Assembly: GCA_015183035.1 (NCBI GenBank)
Contig: JACZZP010000016.1
Span: 806,001-870,000, forward strand
DNA length: 64,000 nucleotides
From: Meloidogyne chitwoodi
Lineage: Eukaryota > Nematoda > Chromadorea > Rhabditida > Meloidogynidae
Direction of reading: 5' to 3'
Positions 52,352 to 63,914 of the stretch are shown here, one piece after another; positions within the stretch are counted from its first letter, which is position 1; the number at the start of each line of letters is the position of its first letter. The notes beneath the pieces are model-generated. The model saw only the letters and a program-made list of their open reading frames with translations, had not been told where the DNA came from and ran no database searches. The position numbers and the translations under genes were made by a program.

Positions 52352-53330
52352 GGATTCTTTTTGGACTTTCTAATATTTCTAATATAAATAATAAAATTGA
52401 CTTAATTTTTTACTGTAGAAAATCGTATTAATATAATATAAAAATTTAATATGTTTCCATGAGAAAAATAATTTTGTACAATTTTGATATTAAAATGGAT
52501 AACTATTAATTTGTTGCCTTGCTCAGTCTAACAAAATGTTAATTAAAAAAACAAAATATCTTCGGTTTTGCTTATAAAGTGTGCACATATCTGAACTTTT
52601 TGAGGAGATCAACCTATAGGCCGAAACCCTATAGATTAACCAATTGGTCAAATCCCCTAAACAGAAAAGTAATAAAACTCCCTCAATATAATAATAAAAT
52701 TTTATTTTTGAAATTTACAAAATATTATATTAACGATCTTAATAAAAAAAATTGCAGCAGCAGCGGTTTCAACGGGTGTCGGAACAAGTACACAGAAGCC
52801 TTAGACCATCATTTGGCTTTAGATAACCATTATCAGGTCAGCAGGCTAATTGGCGACAACCAGATCATCCTTTGACTCTAATCAAGCCATCAGATCTTTA
52901 AACCTCCAACCTCCATTATTTGGTGTGTATTTTCGCGCCCACACCCCTCCATTGTGACCGCTGAAACAGGGGCCAATTCCTCCTGGCTTGAGCAAGTTTG
53001 ATTTACAATGAATAGCGCGCCACATGTGGCAAACTAGTCGCTAGCTGTGCTTGTCCTACACCCTCAACCAGGACCGACCTGTACTGCTGCTGATGATCGC
53101 TTCAGCTGTGCTGCCATATATATATATGACCCTTAATGATAGTTGAAAAGTTAGATGAGTTGTAAACAATGCCGACTTGCCACAAGTAGTCTAGCCTCTT
53201 TTTATCTCTAATTCTCTTTATTTAACATACTATTTAGCGATTAATTGACCGTTCTGGCAAGTCAGGCCATAGAAACAGGCTACTATGATTTATAATGGTT
53301 TTTTTTATTTATGGACCGATTCGGACCAAA

Positions 53331-53830
53331 AAGGTATCATTCGAAAGCCCTCGAAAAACTGAGTCGATTGATGACTGAAAAAATCCGGTACAACGAATAT
53401 TAGTCGAGATATGTTCCTAAAAATTAAAAAACCAAAGGGGAAGTATCCCTCATACTTTTCATACATTAAAATATTTTATTCCATTTTTTCATTGACATTT
53501 TTTATCTCTTCTGGATGAACCAATTTTAAGTGTTTAGCAAAATTTTGAAGAGATATTTATTTATGGCAGAGGTCGCATCAACAAAAATCAAAATAAAGAT
53601 AGAAAAAATCTTATTAAAAGAACATGAGGTATAAAATTTTCATAATTAAAGTACGCTTTATTTAAAAAATTTTTATCCTTGCTCAAATCTAAATTTTTTC
53701 CACGGTAGAAAAAATTTAAGCAGCCTCAGTAATCACCTAAAATGAGTTTGGTCCTCCGATTGATTTTCAATTTTTAAGGCCTGTATCTCGGCTCATTATT
53801 GAAGTGAGTCGATAAATTTTTGTCATTGAC
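53331..53830. repeat. Fold-back dispersed repeat
   Basis: The left part (CTGAGTCGATTGATGAC, then AAAATTAAAAAACCA) and the right part are imperfect inverted copies of each other. The right part shares ATTACYGAGGCTGC and ACCAAGTTCATTT-like motifs, in opposite orientation, with 21200-21265 inside a PTR intron, so this is a genome-dispersed family. Confidence 0.5.
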
Positions 53831-54322
53831 TCAGCTCGAGAAGCTCGTTATGACATATATTGTCGAGATTGAAGTCTGGGCCCTACAACACGATTTTACC
53901 TAAATTTCTAATCGCTAAAAAAACTTCTGCAATTTTTGAAAAAATGCAATGCGATACAACGAGCAAACTTTCAAATGATTTACAATGAATAGCGCCACAA
54001 TTCTCATGAATTATCCTCATGAGAACAGACCATGGCTACAAACAATAGATAAAGGCAAAGACCTTTTACTTAACCATCTGCCATGGGTCTGCTGCTCAAT
54101 TGTCGCTATTACTTGCTCTATATGACATTATATATATATGAATGAAAATATTTTTTGGGTTTATTGATGAAGAATAAACAAACATAGAGTATATAGATAT
54201 AAGGACAACTATTTCCTACTATTTATTTCCCTATTCATTCAACTTTTTTATAGCTTTTTCTCTAGTTATTATGTACATATTCTCTACATCGGAAACGTTT
54301 GTTGTATTAATTGTTGGGCTCC

Positions 54323-54574
54323 CGGAAAATTGGGCAGTGGAAAGTTGGGCAGTGAAGAAACAGTACGTAAACTTAAAAGAAAATACAAAAATACAGGAAA
54401 AATACAAAAATACAAGAAAAATACAAAAATACAAGGAATACAAAAACACTTAAAAAATGTTCTACTGATAGTTGTATTTGATGTGTTTTTTATTTTCCAT
54501 TATTTTTGAATTTTCATGTATTTTTGTATTTTCTTTTAAGTTTACGTACTGTTTCTTCACTGCCCAATTTTCCT
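54323..54574. mobile_element. Hairpin (inverted-repeat) element
   Basis: Arms of about 55-75 bp: GGAAAATTGGGCAGT..., AAGAAACAGTACGTAAAC, and their reverse complements ending ...ACTGCCCAATTTTCC. The left arm holds an internal duplication of GGGCAGTG. No clear target duplication. Confidence 0.6.
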
Positions 54575-54832
54575 GGCACGAATTGTTGTACTTATGATTT
54601 TATTAGATTTGAATAAATATAGGCAGGTATGTTAAAATATACTATTAGATTTTTTTATTAATTATTCTCTCTATATTTGATTTTTCTTTTTCTCTAGATT
54701 TTTTCTGAAAATAATGTCGAAAACTGCGCTGCCCAGTCTCCGAAAAATTGGGTGGAACTCGCTTTTCCTCGAACCTTGGGCCCTTAGTTCTTAGTCTGCG
54801 GCCTAATCCGTTTGGCCATTCCACTCCACATC

Positions 54833-54958
54833 GGCTGGTAGGAAATTAAATATCTTATTTTCTTCTTTTTTCCTATTTATTCGCTGATGTTAATTGGCTG
54901 GTAGGAAATTAAATATCTTATTTTCTTCTTTTTTCCTATTTATTCGCTGATGTTAATT
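54833..54958. repeat. Tandem duplication of a 63-bp unit
   Basis: Two adjacent, essentially identical 63-bp copies starting GGCTGGTAGGAAATTAAATA (54833-54895, 54896-54958). Confidence 0.9.
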
Positions 54959-55321
54959 AGCGACAATAACGTGGATAATGAAATAATGAGATTAATATCA
55001 TATGAATAATTGACATGAGACCCTGACTATCTGCCCAATCTTCATTAATGCACTTTCAATATCCCAGTGATATATTTATTAATTTATATTATTTTACTAG
55101 TCAAATAATATGATAGATAGGTAAATACCAAAGTTTAACTAGCTATCCTCTAACATTTCTCTAATTAAAATACTAATTAAACAATAAAATTAGTTAAATT
55201 TTTATAAATTATTATTGGCTTGATATGAACTTTTATTAAAAATAAAAAACCGTTTGTTGTAGTTTTTTGAAGGCTAAATAATATTTATATATATTTGTAT
55301 TTATTCTATATTATAATTTCA

Positions 55322-55362
55322 CTAGCGGAGATGGACGCCCTTCGGGCGTCCTTCTCCGCTAG
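55322..55362. other. GC-rich perfect-type hairpin
   Basis: A 19-bp stem (CTAGCGGAGATGGACGCCC with its complement, one T-T mismatch) and a 3-nt TTC loop, isolated in AT-rich DNA. Its ends are CTAG palindromes. It could be a transposon terminus or a structural signal; no partner copy is seen in the window. Confidence 0.6.
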
Positions 55363-55606
55363 CAAAAAACAATAAACTTAAAATATTCTTACAAAAAAAC
55401 TTTACATTTACAAACTTTTTAAAAGAACAAAACACATAAATACTGAGACTCTAATGTTTCTGACTCAAGTGTCTCTTATTCAGAATCAAATGTCTCTCAC
55501 TCAGACTCAGTGTCTCACTTAAGTGCCTCTTACTCAGACTCAACTATTTCACTCAAAATTACGTTTCTCTTACTCATGTTTATCAGCTTAAATTGCCTCT
55601 TAAATA

Positions 55607-57481
55607 GACTCAAGCGTCTCTGACTCAAGCGTCTCTGACTCAAGCGTCTCTGACTCAAGCGTCTCTGACTCAAGCGTCTCTGACTCAAGCGTCTCTGACT
55701 CAAGCGTCTCTGACTCAAGCGTCTCTGACTCAAGCGTCTCTGACTCAAGCGTCTCTGACTCAAGCGTCTCTGACTCAAGCGTCTCTGACTCAAGCGTCTC
55801 TGACTCAAGCGTCTCTGACTCAAGCGTCTCTGACTCAAGCGTCTCTGACTCAAGCGTCTCTGACTCAAGCGTCTCTGACTCAAGCGTCTCTGACTCAAGC
55901 GTCTCTGACTCAAGCGTCTCTGACTCAAGCGTCTCTGACTCAAGCGTCTCTGACTCAAGCGTCTCTGACTCAAGCGTCTCTGACTCAAGCGTCTCTGACT
56001 CAAGCGTCTCTGACTCAAGCGTCTCTGACTCAAGCGTCTCTGACTCAAGCGTCTCTGACTCAAGCGTCTCTGACTCAAGCGTCTCTGACTCAAGCGTCTC
56101 TGACTCAAGCGTCTCTGACTCAAGCGTCTCTGACTCAAGCGTCTCTGACTCAAGCGTCTCTGACTCAAGCGTCTCTGACTCAAGCGTCTCTGACTCAAGC
56201 GTCTCTGACTCAAGCGTCTCTGACTCAAGCGTCTCTGACTCAAGCGTCTCTGACTCAAGCGTCTCTGACTCAAGCGTCTCTGACTCAAGCGTCTCTGACT
56301 CAAGCGTCTCTGACTCAAGCGTCTCTGACTCAAGCGTCTCTGACTCAAGCGTCTCTGACTCAAGCGTCTCTGACTCAAGCGTCTCTGACTCAAGCGTCTC
56401 TGACTCAAGCGTCTCTGACTCAAGCGTCTCTGACTCAAGCGTCTCTGACTCAAGCGTCTCTGACTCAAGCGTCTCTGACTCAAGCGTCTCTGACTCAAGC
56501 GTCTCTGACTCAAGCGTCTCTGACTCAAGCGTCTCTGACTCAAGCGTCTCTGACTCAAGCGTCTCTGACTCAAGCGTCTCTGACTCAAGCGTCTCTGACT
56601 CAAGCGTCTCTGACTCAAGCGTCTCTGACTCAAGCGTCTCTGACTCAAGCGTCTCTGACTCAAGCGTCTCTGACTCAAGCGTCTCTGACTCAAGCGTCTC
56701 TGACTCAAGCGTCTCTGACTCAAGCGTCTCTGACTCAAGCGTCTCTGACTCAAGCGTCTCTGACTCAAGCGTCTCTGACTCAAGCGTCTCTGACTCAAGC
56801 GTCTCTGACTCAAGCGTCTCTGACTCAAGCGTCTCTGACTCAAGCGTCTCTGACTCAAGCGTCTCTGACTCAAGCGTCTCTGACTCAAGCGTCTCTGACT
56901 CAAGCGTCTCTGACTCAAGCGTCTCTGACTCAAGCGTCTCTGACTCAAGCGTCTCTGACTCAAGCGTCTCTGACTCAAGCGTCTCTGACTCAAGCGTCTC
57001 TGACTCAAGCGTCTCTGACTCAAGCGTCTCTGACTCAAGCGTCTCTGACTCAAGCGTCTCTGACTCAAGCGTCTCTGACTCAAGCGTCTCTGACTCAAGC
57101 GTCTCTGACTCAAGCGTCTCTGACTCAAGCGTCTCTGACTCAAGCGTCTCTGACTCAAGCGTCTCTGACTCAAGCGTCTCTGACTCAAGCGTCTCTGACT
57201 CAAGCGTCTCTGACTCAAGCGTCTCTGACTCAAGCGTCTCTGACTCAAGCGTCTCTGACTCAAGCGTCTCTGACTCAAGCGTCTCTGACTCAAGCGTCTC
57301 TGACTCAAGCGTCTCTGACTCAAGCGTCTCTGACTCAAGCGTCTCTGACTCAAGCGTCTCTGACTCAAGCGTCTCTGACTCAAGCGTCTCTGACTCAAGC
57401 GTCTCTGACTCAAGCGTCTCTGACTCAAGCGTCTCTGACTCAAGCGTCTCTGACTCAAGCGTCTCTGACTCAAGCGTCTCT
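55607..57481. repeat. Satellite array: 125 exact copies of a 15-bp unit
   Basis: GACTCAAGCGTCTCT repeated 125 times without a single substitution (1875 bp). Degenerate copies occur only on the low-coordinate side (55441-55606). Four of six frames are open throughout: minus SETLE and RRLSQ, plus DSSVS and TQASL. On the minus strand a Thr/Pro/Ala-rich stretch precedes the SETLE frame (ATG at 57543, or a frame open from about 57600), so a low-complexity acidic protein is possible but unproven. Confidence 0.95.
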
Positions 57482-58329
57482 GACATCACTCGAGCAGCAG
57501 GGTTCGTCGGCGTTATTGGAGCAGCATGGTTCGTCGGCGTCACTGGAGCAGCAAGGTTCGTCGGCGTCCATATTGAAGCAAATCCAGCAAAGAGCGTTGT
57601 TTATGTTTGTAGTGTTGCAATGTAGTGGCGTTAAAGACTATCAAAATACAGGGTTTTTATAGTATCCAAGTTCTAAGTTTATTTTCAAGTTCTAAGTTCA
57701 AGTTTATTTTCAAGTTTTAATTTCAAGTTTGTTTTCAAGTTTTAATTTCAAACTTAAGCCTTATTCAAGTTTATTTTCAAGTTGCAACCTTACTATAAAA
57801 ACCCCCATTTTCACTACCCCCAATGATTTGTCTATAAAAGCCCGGACAGACAAACAAACAAACACACAAACATTCTCAATTATCTAATTAGATACCTTTT
57901 TTTCTAATTTTTAAATTTATTGACAATTTTGAACTTTTAATAATGAAATAATGGATTTATTAATTTTCTTCCTCGCTCTTTAGATTCTCCCTCCATCTCA
58001 TATGTCAATCTATTGCTTTATTTTAATTATAATGGAAAAGTAATTTAATTAAATATCTTTACCTATCATCTCATTCATTTAAATTAAATTATTTTACTTT
58101 ATTTAATTAAGAGAAAATTTATTAAGTAAAATTATAAATTAATTTTTTAGCCATAAATATTTATAACTTTTAAATTACTTATAAATTTATGCATAAATTA
58201 TTTTTTATAAATATTTTAGCATATCGTGTATTTTTTTAAAATTCATAAGACAAACTTTAATATAATTAGGTATATTTTTTTACAGATTTAACTGATTTAT
58301 TATAAAATATTTTTTTAAAAGTTAAAAAA

Positions 58330-61300
58330 ATGAAACTATTTTATTTATTTTTATTAGTAATACTAAATACTTATAAATTAAATTATTGTGCTAAACTTTT
58401 TTTTTTAACATATAGTGAGTTTTATTTATTTAAAAGTCGATTTAGTATTTTTTAAATGATTGTAGATAGTTAATGAACAGTCCCAGTTTTTTGAAGGGGT
58501 ACGCTTCCTCTGCTTTTGGTTAGGTCTTATGGGGAGAGGTCAGACAAAATACTGTTAAATGTGTGTAGGGTTTTAGTGTTAGCATACGGTTGATACAGTT
58601 TTAGGAATCTTTCATACCCTTCCTCCATACATTAATTTGTATGAAGATTTCCCTTCTTACCAAATCTAGGAAGAAGAAAGCGGACCTCTTTCCAAACGGA
58701 AGAACTAATAATATGTTAAATAAATTTGAATTAAATTTTAATTTATAATAAAAATCTAATCAAATAAATAAGAGAAATTTAAATATTTAGTGAATTCTCT
58801 AAAAAAGTTTTACGAAAATCCCATTCAAAGTGGTTTGGCTAAAACATTGTTGGAGCACGAACTTGAAACGTTTATGGGAAGGAATTTTATTTCTTCTCGA
58901 GATTTTTCAACTGTTAGCTTTTATTATTTGTTAGAAATTGTAACAAAACAATGTGGCTTAAAAGAAGATGAATTTTTTAGAAAAACGTAATTTTTTGAAA
59001 TAAATTTTAATCTTATTTATTAAGAAGTAAGATAAAAATTAGATTAGTATATGGTGGTATGAATTTCCGGTCCGACGTTTAGGGACCAATACTAGAATAA
59101 AAAATTTAAGGGAAAAATTTTTAAAAACAAAACTTTTAATTTACTAATAAATATAAATAAAATTTGTTGCAAAACTATTCCCAGTTATTCAAAACCATTT
59201 TCATATGTTCAAAAACATCTCTAGTTGTTTCATAACTAGGGGGCGGATTTATATGGATTTCCACATTTTTTTTCCTGGACTCTGTAGGCACTAAAACGTC
59301 AAAAAAACATGTTTTTTTCATGTTAGTTAATAGTATTCAAGTTATCACTCAATATTTTCCATATTTGTCCATATTTTGGCTTTTTATCCATATTTCAGCC
59401 CATAAATATTACTATTTTTTAACAAATGGCTCCACATATCAAAACGACGATAAGACAAATGAGGATGCGAAAAAAGAGTTGGCCCGGGATTCAGATGGCA
59501 GGACTGAGATGGTGGTAATCAACAGGCCCGTTCCGAAAAAGAGACGATTGGTTGAGACAAAAGGGCCTGTTCAGTGTTGCCAGTTCAGTGTTAGCCTTTC
59601 AGTGTTTACCCAGTTAAGGTACCGTTAAGGCTAAAAATCTCATTCGAAATCGGGCCCGGAACTTTAATTTTATCAGAAACTAATATTATTTGTCCTTATT
59701 ATTTTTTTCTTACTTTTTTTTACGAAAATTCCGGTTTGTAAATGTCGGAACGTCTGTACTGGTATTACCTGGCTCAACTCTAACTAACACTGAATGGCAA
59801 AACTGAAAAGACCACCACTGTGGTTGAGACGCTGCACAAATCCAAAAATAACATTGACAAATGGGTCGTCAAAACTACAGTGTTATGTCCGTATACTTGA
59901 GAAAGTAGATGAGTGAATGAAAATGAACTATTAGAGGGTTGGATGGTGGCACAGTCGGTTGTGCTCTGGTTTGGGCTCATTCCACGATGGTTCGATTCCA
60001 TCTCCCATCCACAGATTTTTCCGCAACATACGAACACAATAAAGATCAGCGAACCTTCAAATGTTGCGATGATTTGACAAGCTTTCACTGTTGCAAAATG
60101 AGGAGAAGACCCTGTGGAAATGTCCTGAGCTGTGTGCGGGAATAAAAATAAGCCTGAGGTGTGATAGGCTAGAGTAAATACATAAGACGCAAGAGGCGCG
60201 GCATAGTTCCATGAAAAAAGGGTTTGTTTCTGTGTGCTCTCCAAACTTGTGTTCAGTGATTGTTATAGAAGACAAGCAACAAGCGAGGACGCTTGATTTC
60301 ATAAAGGAGGAAGGAGTGTTATGTCCGTATACTTGAGAAAGTATATGAGTGAATGAAAATGAACTATTAGAGGGTTGGATGGTGGCACAGTCGGTTGTGC
60401 TCTGGTTTGGGCTCATTCCACGATGGTTCGATTCCATCTCCCATCCACATTTTTCCGCAACATACGAACACAATATACAGAATATTCAAAAAATTCGTAT
60501 TTTGTCTAAAAATACGAAATAATACGAAATTTGCCCATCCCGGTGTATATACGGTTCACCCAAAAAAAATTTAGAAATGTACTTAATCACTAATTGTGAA
60601 CAAAATAATGATTTTTGAAGTGTTTTAATATGAAATAAAAATTTTAAATGTTAAAATTTTGCATTTATATGTCCATATTTCGTCCATATCTAGAAATTTA
60701 ATCCATATTTCAGTCCATCTTTTTCGATTTATAGTCCGTATAAATCCGTTCCCTATTTATTATTGATTGTGAAATGTAGGCATGCCAAATATACATTCAT
60801 AATTTATTAAATAATTTTAAAAAAATAAAGTAATATATGTATACCAAAAATAAAATCAGTATATCTTAATTAACTATTCAACCCCTAAAATAATTTAATT
60901 CTAAATAGGCCTCCTCAAAAAAGGGATTTAACAGGTAAGCTCAGTAGTTTATCCTAGAGGATTTAAGATATATTTATATTATTAAAAACAATTATTTTAA
61001 GGAAAGTCATTAATAATCCTGATATTGATCTTTTATTATGTGAACTGATTAGAATTCGTAAAAAAGCTTATTATAATTTAATAAATTTAAAAATGCTTAA
61101 CAAAATAAACTGTACAATAGATTCTTCAAAAACAATTATTGAAGAACATATTGAAGAAATACATGAAGCTAATTTTATTATGTTTTATCGATATTATTTG
61201 AGGAACGATGAAAAAGTTCATAATTATTTAAGGTAGTTTTTAAATTTAATTTTTAGATTAAAAAACATAAATAAAAGAGGAATTAGTACAATTTTTTTAT

Positions 61301-63914
61301 TTAAAAAATTATATTTTTAATATAATAATTTATTTAATATTTTAACACATTACATAGGAATTACAAAAAATGGTATGGCATAAAAAAAATGAAATCAAAG
61401 TTTAAACAATTATTTGGTCCAGGTAGAACATATGCATTATTTCAAATGTACCCTTCAGTATTTACTGAGGTAATTATTTAATGTAACCAAATAAGTTTTT
61501 ATACACAGATTTATTATCATAACTTTATTAAAAATTAAAAAAAAGATGATCTTGTAAGTATAAAGGTTTTGATTTAACATAAGATTTTACACGTAGATTA
61601 AGCTCATTGAAGTTGACCAAATTTTTATGAAAATTATTTAAAAAATGAATTTTTGATAATGAAATTACTAGAGTTATTCATTTGCGTTTTTCCTGTGAGG
61701 GTAACGTAATTTACCGTTACCAAAAATTACTGATAATTTTCATAATCGACCAGTAAGATAAACGGTAATTCGGTAATTTTACCGCGGTATTACCTTACTG
61801 TGAATAACTCTAGAAATTACTACTCTAAATTTTGTATTTGATAGAAAATTAAATTATTATTTATACATTAAATTATTTAAAAATATCTATAATAAGTAAG
61901 TTATGGTAAATTAGAAAGTGTCAGGCAATTTTTGATATTTTGAAAAAAAAATATTTAAAAAAATTTATTTAATTAAAATTTAGTTAAAAGAAGATGTACT
62001 TTTTATTATATCATTATACAATGATTATTTAAATTCTGAAATTATTGAACGTTGGAGTATCAAAGGCATCCTTGACTATTATGTTTATAAATCGTGGGAA
62101 AGTAACCACAGAAAAAAATGGGTTAAAAATAATCCCAATAAAGGTAGTTTTCAATTTTAAACTTTACTCTTTATAAAAAAATTTTATAATTTTATTTTTA
62201 TAAGTATTGAGTTATTTAAATTAATTTTTAATTTCTTTTAATAAAAATATTCTAAGTTTTCCTAAAAAGAATTTGATAAAAAAAATAATTTATTTTAATT
62301 TTTAAGAAATATTATGGTCAAGCAAATCAATTTGGGAAGATATTTTAAAAAAATATTGGGATGAAAATAATATTCTTCATTCATTTGATCCGAAAGAAGA
62401 AGAAGATCAAATTCTTAAGGTTTTTATTAATAAAATTAAAGAAAAAATATTTTAATATTTCAGAATTTGTTTTTGAATACAGAAGAATTTGTCAAAGAAA
62501 GAAAAAATAACTTTTACAATTATTTAAGTATAACAAAAATATGTACGGAAGAAGTTTACTCAAAAGTTGATAAAGTAGGGGTTTTTAATTTTATTTTAAT
62601 ATATAAATATTTAATATATTTAAAAATATTATTTATTTATTTAATTAACTTTTATAAAAAATAGTGGGAAAAAATGAATAATGATCAATATTTGAAAGAA
62701 TGTATTTTGAAAAAAAATCAAAATAAAGATAAAGGAATTAAAAAGAAAACGAATACATGGAGAGAAAGTATTTTAGATAATATTAAGCTTGGTACTTTTC
62801 CGTTATGCTGCACCCCCCATTTCAGTGCCAAAAATTTGAGTGCCAACTAATACTTACCTTTGTGAATTTCTTTGGCGAAGTGATGTTAAAAGAAGGGAAG
62901 CTTGAAGAAATTATAAATTCGATAAGAGAATATACAAAAAGTGTTTTGATGTTGAATGGTATATATAATTGAAAAAAATATTAGAAAAAATATTTTAGGT
63001 TATCGAATTGCTTATCGAGAAAAATATTTTTTAATTGACTCAGAAATGCATGGTAAATTTACTAACTTGTTGCGTGCTGTTAAATTATGGGCAAAACGTA
63101 AAAAATATTAATTAATTTTTATTTATATTTTAATTTTAAGGAAGACAAATATATTCAAACATTTTTGGATATCTAAGTGGTACAATATTAACAATTATGG
63201 CTTCAAAAATTTGTTTAATTTATCCATTTGCTAATTTACCTTTTCTTTTACAACAATTTTTTTTAATTTATAGTACATGGTTTGTGTTAATTTTATTCAG
63301 ATTAATAACTCATTTTGATTATTTTTAGGACATGGCCTATTCCATTAATAACAGAACAATTAAAAGAAGATTTAAAAAATAAAACATCATCTACCTCAAC
63401 ATTGGTGGAGTCTTGGAATTTATCAAATATATATCCAAAATATTACGTTAGTGGAGATAAAATGCCAATTATTTCATCACTTTTACCACATCAAAATACT
63501 TCTTTTAATATTAATGAATTTACAAAACATAAAATAACAGAGCAAATGAGAGAAGGTAAAAATATTTTTAAAAAATAAATTTAAATAAAATATTTTATTA
63601 TAGCTTTTGACCTTTTTGAAAAAAATTCATTAAAATCAACACAACAAAACAATTTTTGGTCAGACAACTTATTCGCAAAATTTGACTATATTAAACACTA
63701 CAAATATTTTATAATTATTATTTGTGCAGTTAAAAATAATAAAAATTCACAAAATAATGTAAATGATGTTTGTGGATATATGAAAACAAAAATCCGTTTA
63801 ACTTTACTTAATTGGGTAAATAAAACATTAATAGATAATATAAAGTTGAAAAAATATTTGGAAAGTTATCATGCAATTTCTGGTTATCAGAAGAAAAAGA
63901 CCTGCACAAAGTAA
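58330..63914 (+). CDS. Secreted poly(A)-polymerase-like protein lacking the nucleotidyltransferase domain, 662 aa
   Basis: Exons 58330-58414, 58791-58986, 61002-61232, 61358-61469, 61984-62143, 62307-62419, 62464-62574, 62665-62791, 62881-62958, 62999-63097, 63141-63279, 63329-63555 and 63604-63914 keep phase throughout. Exon 1 encodes a signal peptide (MKLFYLFLLVILNTYKLNYC). Residues about 95-380 are helical, Lys/Glu/Asn-rich and unrecognised. From about residue 381 the protein follows canonical poly(A) polymerase: LLRAVKLWAKRRQIYSNIFG, IMASKICLIYPFA (central domain), MPIISSLLPHQNTSFNI and the RNA-binding domain (LFAKFDYIKHYKYFIII, MKTKIRL). The upstream nucleotidyltransferase domain, with its Gly-Ser plus DxD and third Asp, is not seen; a lone DID at 101-103 lacks the Gly-Ser context. 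The stop at 63912 may be read, or GTAAAT at 63911 may be a donor to an exon outside the window. The exon 9 acceptor (GGCGAAG) is weak. Confidence 0.8.
59880..60038 (+). repeat. tRNA-headed SINE-like repeat, copy 1
   Basis: Contains a 71-nt tRNA-like head (59941-60011): acceptor GGATGG/CCATCC, A-box TGGCACAGTCGG, T-arm GATGGTTCGATTCCATC with a perfect 5-bp stem. The anticodon stem does not pair. Flanks are shared with copy 2, from GTTATGTCCGTATACTTGAG to CCGCAACATACGAACACAAT. Confidence 0.6.
60318..60474 (+). repeat. tRNA-headed SINE-like repeat, copy 2
   Basis: Near-identical to copy 1 including the tRNA-like head (60377-60447). The two are direct repeats about 440 bp apart, so this is either double insertion or local duplication. 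Confidence 0.6.
61669..61812. mobile_element. hAT MITE, 144 bp, exact 8-bp TSD
   Basis: TIRs TAGAGTTATTCA/TGAATAACTCTA with GAAATTAC duplicated at 61661-61668 and 61813-61820. The interior has palindromic GGTAAC/GTTACC and CGGTAAT motifs. It lies in an intron of the PAP-like gene. Confidence 0.85.

Larger units (their letters stand above)
52352..58329. other. Repeat-rich gene desert
   Basis: No convincing exon in 6 kb. Contents: unidentified moderately GC DNA (52570-53300); a fold-back repeat (53331-53830); a hairpin element (54323-54574); a 63-bp duplication (54833-54958); a GC hairpin (55322-55362); the 15-bp array with degenerate edge copies (55440-57481); a three-copy 27-bp repeat just after it (57486-57570); and AAGTTTATTTTC-type degenerate repeats (57660-57790). 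Confidence 0.6.
59229..60756. repeat. Inverted-repeat unit with SINE-like insertions
   Basis: Ends resemble each other in inverted orientation (CGGATTTATATGGA at 59235 and TCCGTATAAATCCG at 60737) and each is followed inward by TCCATATTTC-type motifs. It lies in the 2-kb second intron of the PAP-like gene. No target duplication was identified. Confidence 0.4.

Noticed and set aside
52579..52875. Plus-strand frame of 98 codons after the ABC transporter
   Set aside because: There is no hydrophobic or motif signal and no plausible upstream exon; composition looks non-coding.
55607..57481. CRISPR-like array
   Set aside because: The 15-bp units are contiguous without spacers, and the genome is eukaryotic.
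59780..60473. Two similar minus-strand frames of 154 and 138 codons
   Set aside because: They cover the two SINE-like copies; their similarity is that of the repeat, not of a gene family.
60909..60934. 26-nt micro-exon candidate (TAG/ACAG-GTAAGC) in the PAP-like gene
   Set aside because: Including it breaks the reading phase between exons 2 and 3; direct joining of 58986 to 61002 is in phase.
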